A program made the position numbers and the translations under genes. A DNA stretch of 31,884 nucleotides from Bacteroidales bacterium. GTDB lineage: Bacteria; Bacteroidota; Bacteroidia; Bacteroidales; P3. The DNA is taken from NCBI GenBank assembly GCA_004551865.1, contig SFPR01000028.1:1-31884 (forward strand), given 5' to 3'. A model generated the notes under the pieces. It made no database searches. It had not been told where the DNA came from and saw only the letters and a program-made list of their open reading frames with translations. Shown piece by piece: positions 29,568 through 31,884 of the stretch (the first letter of the stretch is position 1; each line of letters begins with the position of its first letter).

Positions 29568-30951
29568 ATGGAAACAGAATTGAAGAATGAAAGCAAATTG
29601 CAAGACACCATCTGCGCCCCTGCAACAGCAAGAGGAATAGCAGCATTGGGAATGATAAGAATATCAGGACCGAACGCCATTTCGATAATCAACGAGATTT
29701 TCGTTACCACAAAAGGGTTGAAATGTGTGATGAAAGACACTGCTTCAGGAGTTACAAGACATGGCTTCATAGTCAATGCACGCAATGAGACGATTGACGA
29801 AGTGATGTGTACCATCTTCCGAGCTCCCAACTCCTTTACCGGTGAAGACACGGTAGAGATAAGCCATCACGGCTCCATATTCATACAACAACAAATCATG
29901 GTGAGCATCGTAAACCTCGGAGCAAGAATAGCCATCAACGGAGAGTTCTCCCAAAGAGCCTTTCTCAATGGCAAAATAGCCCTTTCGCAAGCAGAAGCAA
30001 TTGCCGACCTGATTAGTGCAAGAACAGCAATGTCTCACCACCTTGCGATGAAACAACTACACGGAGGCTACACCGAAAAAATCAAAGAAATAAGAGAAGA
30101 ATTTGTCAAATTGTTGAGCCTGTTGGAACTCGAACTCGACTTTTCGGAAGAAGATGTCGAATTTGCAAGCAGAGACAATCTAAACCAACTTATGCAACAC
30201 TCGATTGACGAATTGGAAAAACTTGTCAAGAGTTTTGAAGCAGGTTCAGCATTCAAAAACGGAATACCCGTTGCCATCATTGGCAAACCCAACTCAGGCA
30301 AATCTACCATTATGAACGCCATTTTGAACGAAGAACGCTCCATTGTCTCTCCGATTAGCGGCACAACACGCGACACAGTCGAAGAAAGCGTACAAATCGA
30401 AGGAATTGAATACAGATTTATAGACACGGCAGGTCTTCGCTCTGCAAAGGACAGCATAGAAAGAAAAGGCATAGAACGCTCATACAAAGCAATCGAAAGA
30501 GCTCATATCATATTGTATGTAAGCCGAACTCTTGTTGTTGGATTCACAAGTCAGCCTGAGCGGAAAGAAAATCATCATCATCGGCAACAAGACCGACCTT
30601 GTGCGTTCAAACAAAGTACAAAAGGAAGCATGGGACGCAATGAACTCCTTGCAAATATCGGCAATCAACAACATAGGAATAGACGAACTATTGGCGAGAA
30701 TAGCCAAGATAAGCGATAAAGATGAGAAACAAGACGAGTTGTTGGTAACCAATGCACGACACAACGATGCAATGATGCGAACTCTTGCAGCCCTTTTAGT
30801 TGCACAAGAAAGCCTTGCAGAGGGACAACCAATCGACATCATAGCTTCCGACATCAGAGAAGCGATACACTACATAGGCGAAATAACCGGCGAAGTAACC
30901 ACAGACGAAGTATTGAATAACATCTTCTCCCGATTCTGCATCGGAAAGTAA
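29568..30951 (+). pseudogene. mnmE: tRNA modification GTPase MnmE, frameshifted
   Basis: With MnmG, MnmE modifies U34 of certain tRNAs (cmnm5U). The N-terminal folate-binding domain (DTICAPATARGIAALGMIRI) and helical domain (YTEKIKEIREEFVKLLSLLE) are intact. So are G1 GKPNSGKS (239-246), SGTTRDT and DTAGLR (286-291). After residue 318 (ILYV, near 30519) the frame is lost and a false end comes at 30719. The correct sequence resumes one base later: AELLLLDSQ, then IIIIGNKTDLV (G4) and the terminal CIGK. One extra A at 30521-30522 explains it. Joined, the protein would be about 460 residues, the normal length. This could be a real mutation or a sequence error; a conserved gene makes an error plausible. 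Confidence 0.9.
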
Positions 30952-30973
30952 CGACCTGCAAAAACAAATAAAG

Positions 30974-31016
30974 GAGGCTGCCTGACGATTGATTATCAGA
31001 CAGCCTCTTGTTTTTT
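30974..31016 (+). terminator. Terminator of mnmE; shared hairpin family
   Basis: GAGGCTGCCTGA (30974-30985) pairs with TCAGACAGCCTC (30996-31007) with one mismatch and a ten-base loop, followed by TTGTTTTTT. The arms match the terminators at 19851-19893 and 19986-20020. Confidence 0.85.
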
Positions 31017-31060
31017 GTTGAAAAATGTTTAATCGCTCTATCGCCTTACTCCTTATCGCC

Positions 31061-31884
31061 TTACTCGACGATTAGTTTCTTTGTGGTGTTTCCAATCATG
31101 AGAGTATAAACTCCGCTCGGAAGGTCTCTAAGGTCAAGCCTTAGGCTCTCTGTACCTGCCGAAAGGTCAAACGTTTTGATAACTCTTCCTCCAAGGTCTG
31201 CAATTCTGAGTAAGCTATGCTCTTGCAAAGCCTCAAATTCCACGGTCGCAAAGCCTCTTATAGGATTAGGATAAACAAAAACTACCTTGTGCTTTCAACC
31301 TCCTGCAAAGCAGAAGAACAATCTTCCTCAATGCGATTTGGGAAATAGTCATTCCACTGCGAAGAAGTGTAAGCCTCCAAGCTGCCGCAAGGTACTATTA
31401 CATTGCAACTATTCGGATTAGGGAAAACTTCATTACCAATCGCAGGAGGAACAACAGCATTAGAAATTATTGATGTTAGTCCGTTGCACTCATAAAACGC
31501 ATAACCAGCAATCGAAGTAACACTATTAGGAATTGTAACAGAAGTCAATCCAATGCACTCATAAAACGCACCCTCACCAATCGAAGTAACGCCATTAGGA
31601 ATAGTAACAGAAGTCAATCCGCTGCAACCAGTAAACGCACTCTCACCAATCGAAGTAACGCTATTAGGAATTGTAACAGAAGTCAAACTGCTGCAATCTT
31701 GAAACGCACCCTCACCAATCGAAGTAACGCTATTAGGAATTGTAACAGAAGTCAAGCTGTTGCACCAATCAAACGCATAATTACCAATCGAAGTAACGCT
31801 ATTAGGAATTGTAACAGAAGTCAATCCGCTGCAACCTGAAAACGCACTACCACCAATCGAAGTAACGCTATTAGGAATTGTAAC
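31061..31884 (-). pseudogene. BspA-like leucine-rich repeat surface protein with T9SS tail, frameshifted, partial
   Basis: The minus-strand frame is open across the right window edge. It encodes six or more 23-residue repeats of the form LTSVTIPNSVTSIGEGAFQD (LRR_5/BspA type). These are typical of secreted adhesins and surface proteins. A linker follows (VIVPCGSLEAYTSSQWNDYF), then a stop at 31282-31284. In the next frame the sequence continues as VVFVYPNPIRGFATVEFEAL to SGVYTLMIGNTTKKLIVE, a type IX secretion type A sorting domain. One missing base near 31285-31289 (ACAAGG for ACAAAGG on the coding strand) would join them as ESTKVVFVYPNP. It may be a real lesion or a sequence error. Confidence 0.85.
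31480..31884 (-). repeat. Tandem 69-bp repeats encoding LRR_5 units
   Basis: At least six near-identical 69-base units encode 23-residue leucine-rich repeats. The conserved half encodes LTSVTIPNSVTSI and the variable half encodes about ten residues ending AF-x-x-C. Identity is high at the DNA level, so the units are prone to expansion or collapse and to misassembly. The array continues beyond the window. Confidence 0.9.

Noticed and set aside
28828..29646. Minus-strand open frame (272 residues) over the end of uvrB
   Set aside because: Antisense shadow of uvrB; Ser/Leu-rich composition results from reverse reading of conserved codons.

Overview
The window looks like a Bacteroidales (Bacteroidota) chromosome. 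Supporting signs are several promoters with the phylum's TAnnTTTG -7 element, poor Shine-Dalgarno sequences, a BspA-type leucine-rich repeat surface protein ending in a type IX secretion sorting domain, and Bacteroidota-type families (GWxTD, DUF4491, short DUF2795).

Positions 1-5608 are one end of an integrated mobile element. It ends in a tyrosine recombinase (4092-5456) that faces the 3' end of a tRNA-Arg(CCT) gene (5609-5683, minus strand), the usual arrangement for integration into a tRNA. The recombinase is preceded by a one-base-overlapping helix-turn-helix gene (a possible excisionase) and followed by a terminator and a tandem 11-bp repeat that could be arm-type sites. Its cargo is one partial and four complete genes that I do not recognise, plus an 820-bp repeat-rich gap with several inverted repeats and a possible decayed gene. 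The far end of the element lies outside the window.

The rest is mainly chromosomal core. On the minus strand lies rimP-nusA-infB with the tRNA downstream. Divergent from it is rpsA (ribosomal protein S1), then a GWxTD lipoprotein-like/secreted gene, a family 2 glycosyltransferase, a small DUF4491 membrane protein and a Na/Pi cotransporter. Next come Mrp, a NifU C-terminal domain protein, cobalamin adenosyltransferase and a DUF2795 protein. Opposite to these is the large subunit of methylmalonyl-CoA mutase; the adenosyltransferase makes its cofactor. A plus-strand run follows: patatin/BamA-like outer membrane phospholipase, a LolD-type ABC ATPase, a 23S rRNA methyltransferase, a tRNA dihydrouridine synthase, uvrB and mnmE. 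The window ends in the minus-strand BspA-like gene.

The most unusual signal is a set of three short intergenic arrays (about 10800-10883, 13106-13189, 22477-22560). A core AAACG motif recurs in each at exactly 21-bp spacing, next to rpsA/rimP, the GWxTD gene and the patatin/mutase pair. Three terminators also share one hairpin sequence (GAGGCTGYCTGA type). In the element, two divergent genes carry the same 19-bp leader exactly 9 bases from each start codon. mnmE and the BspA-like gene each appear to contain a single-base frameshift within the last 1.4 kb; these may be real or sequence errors.
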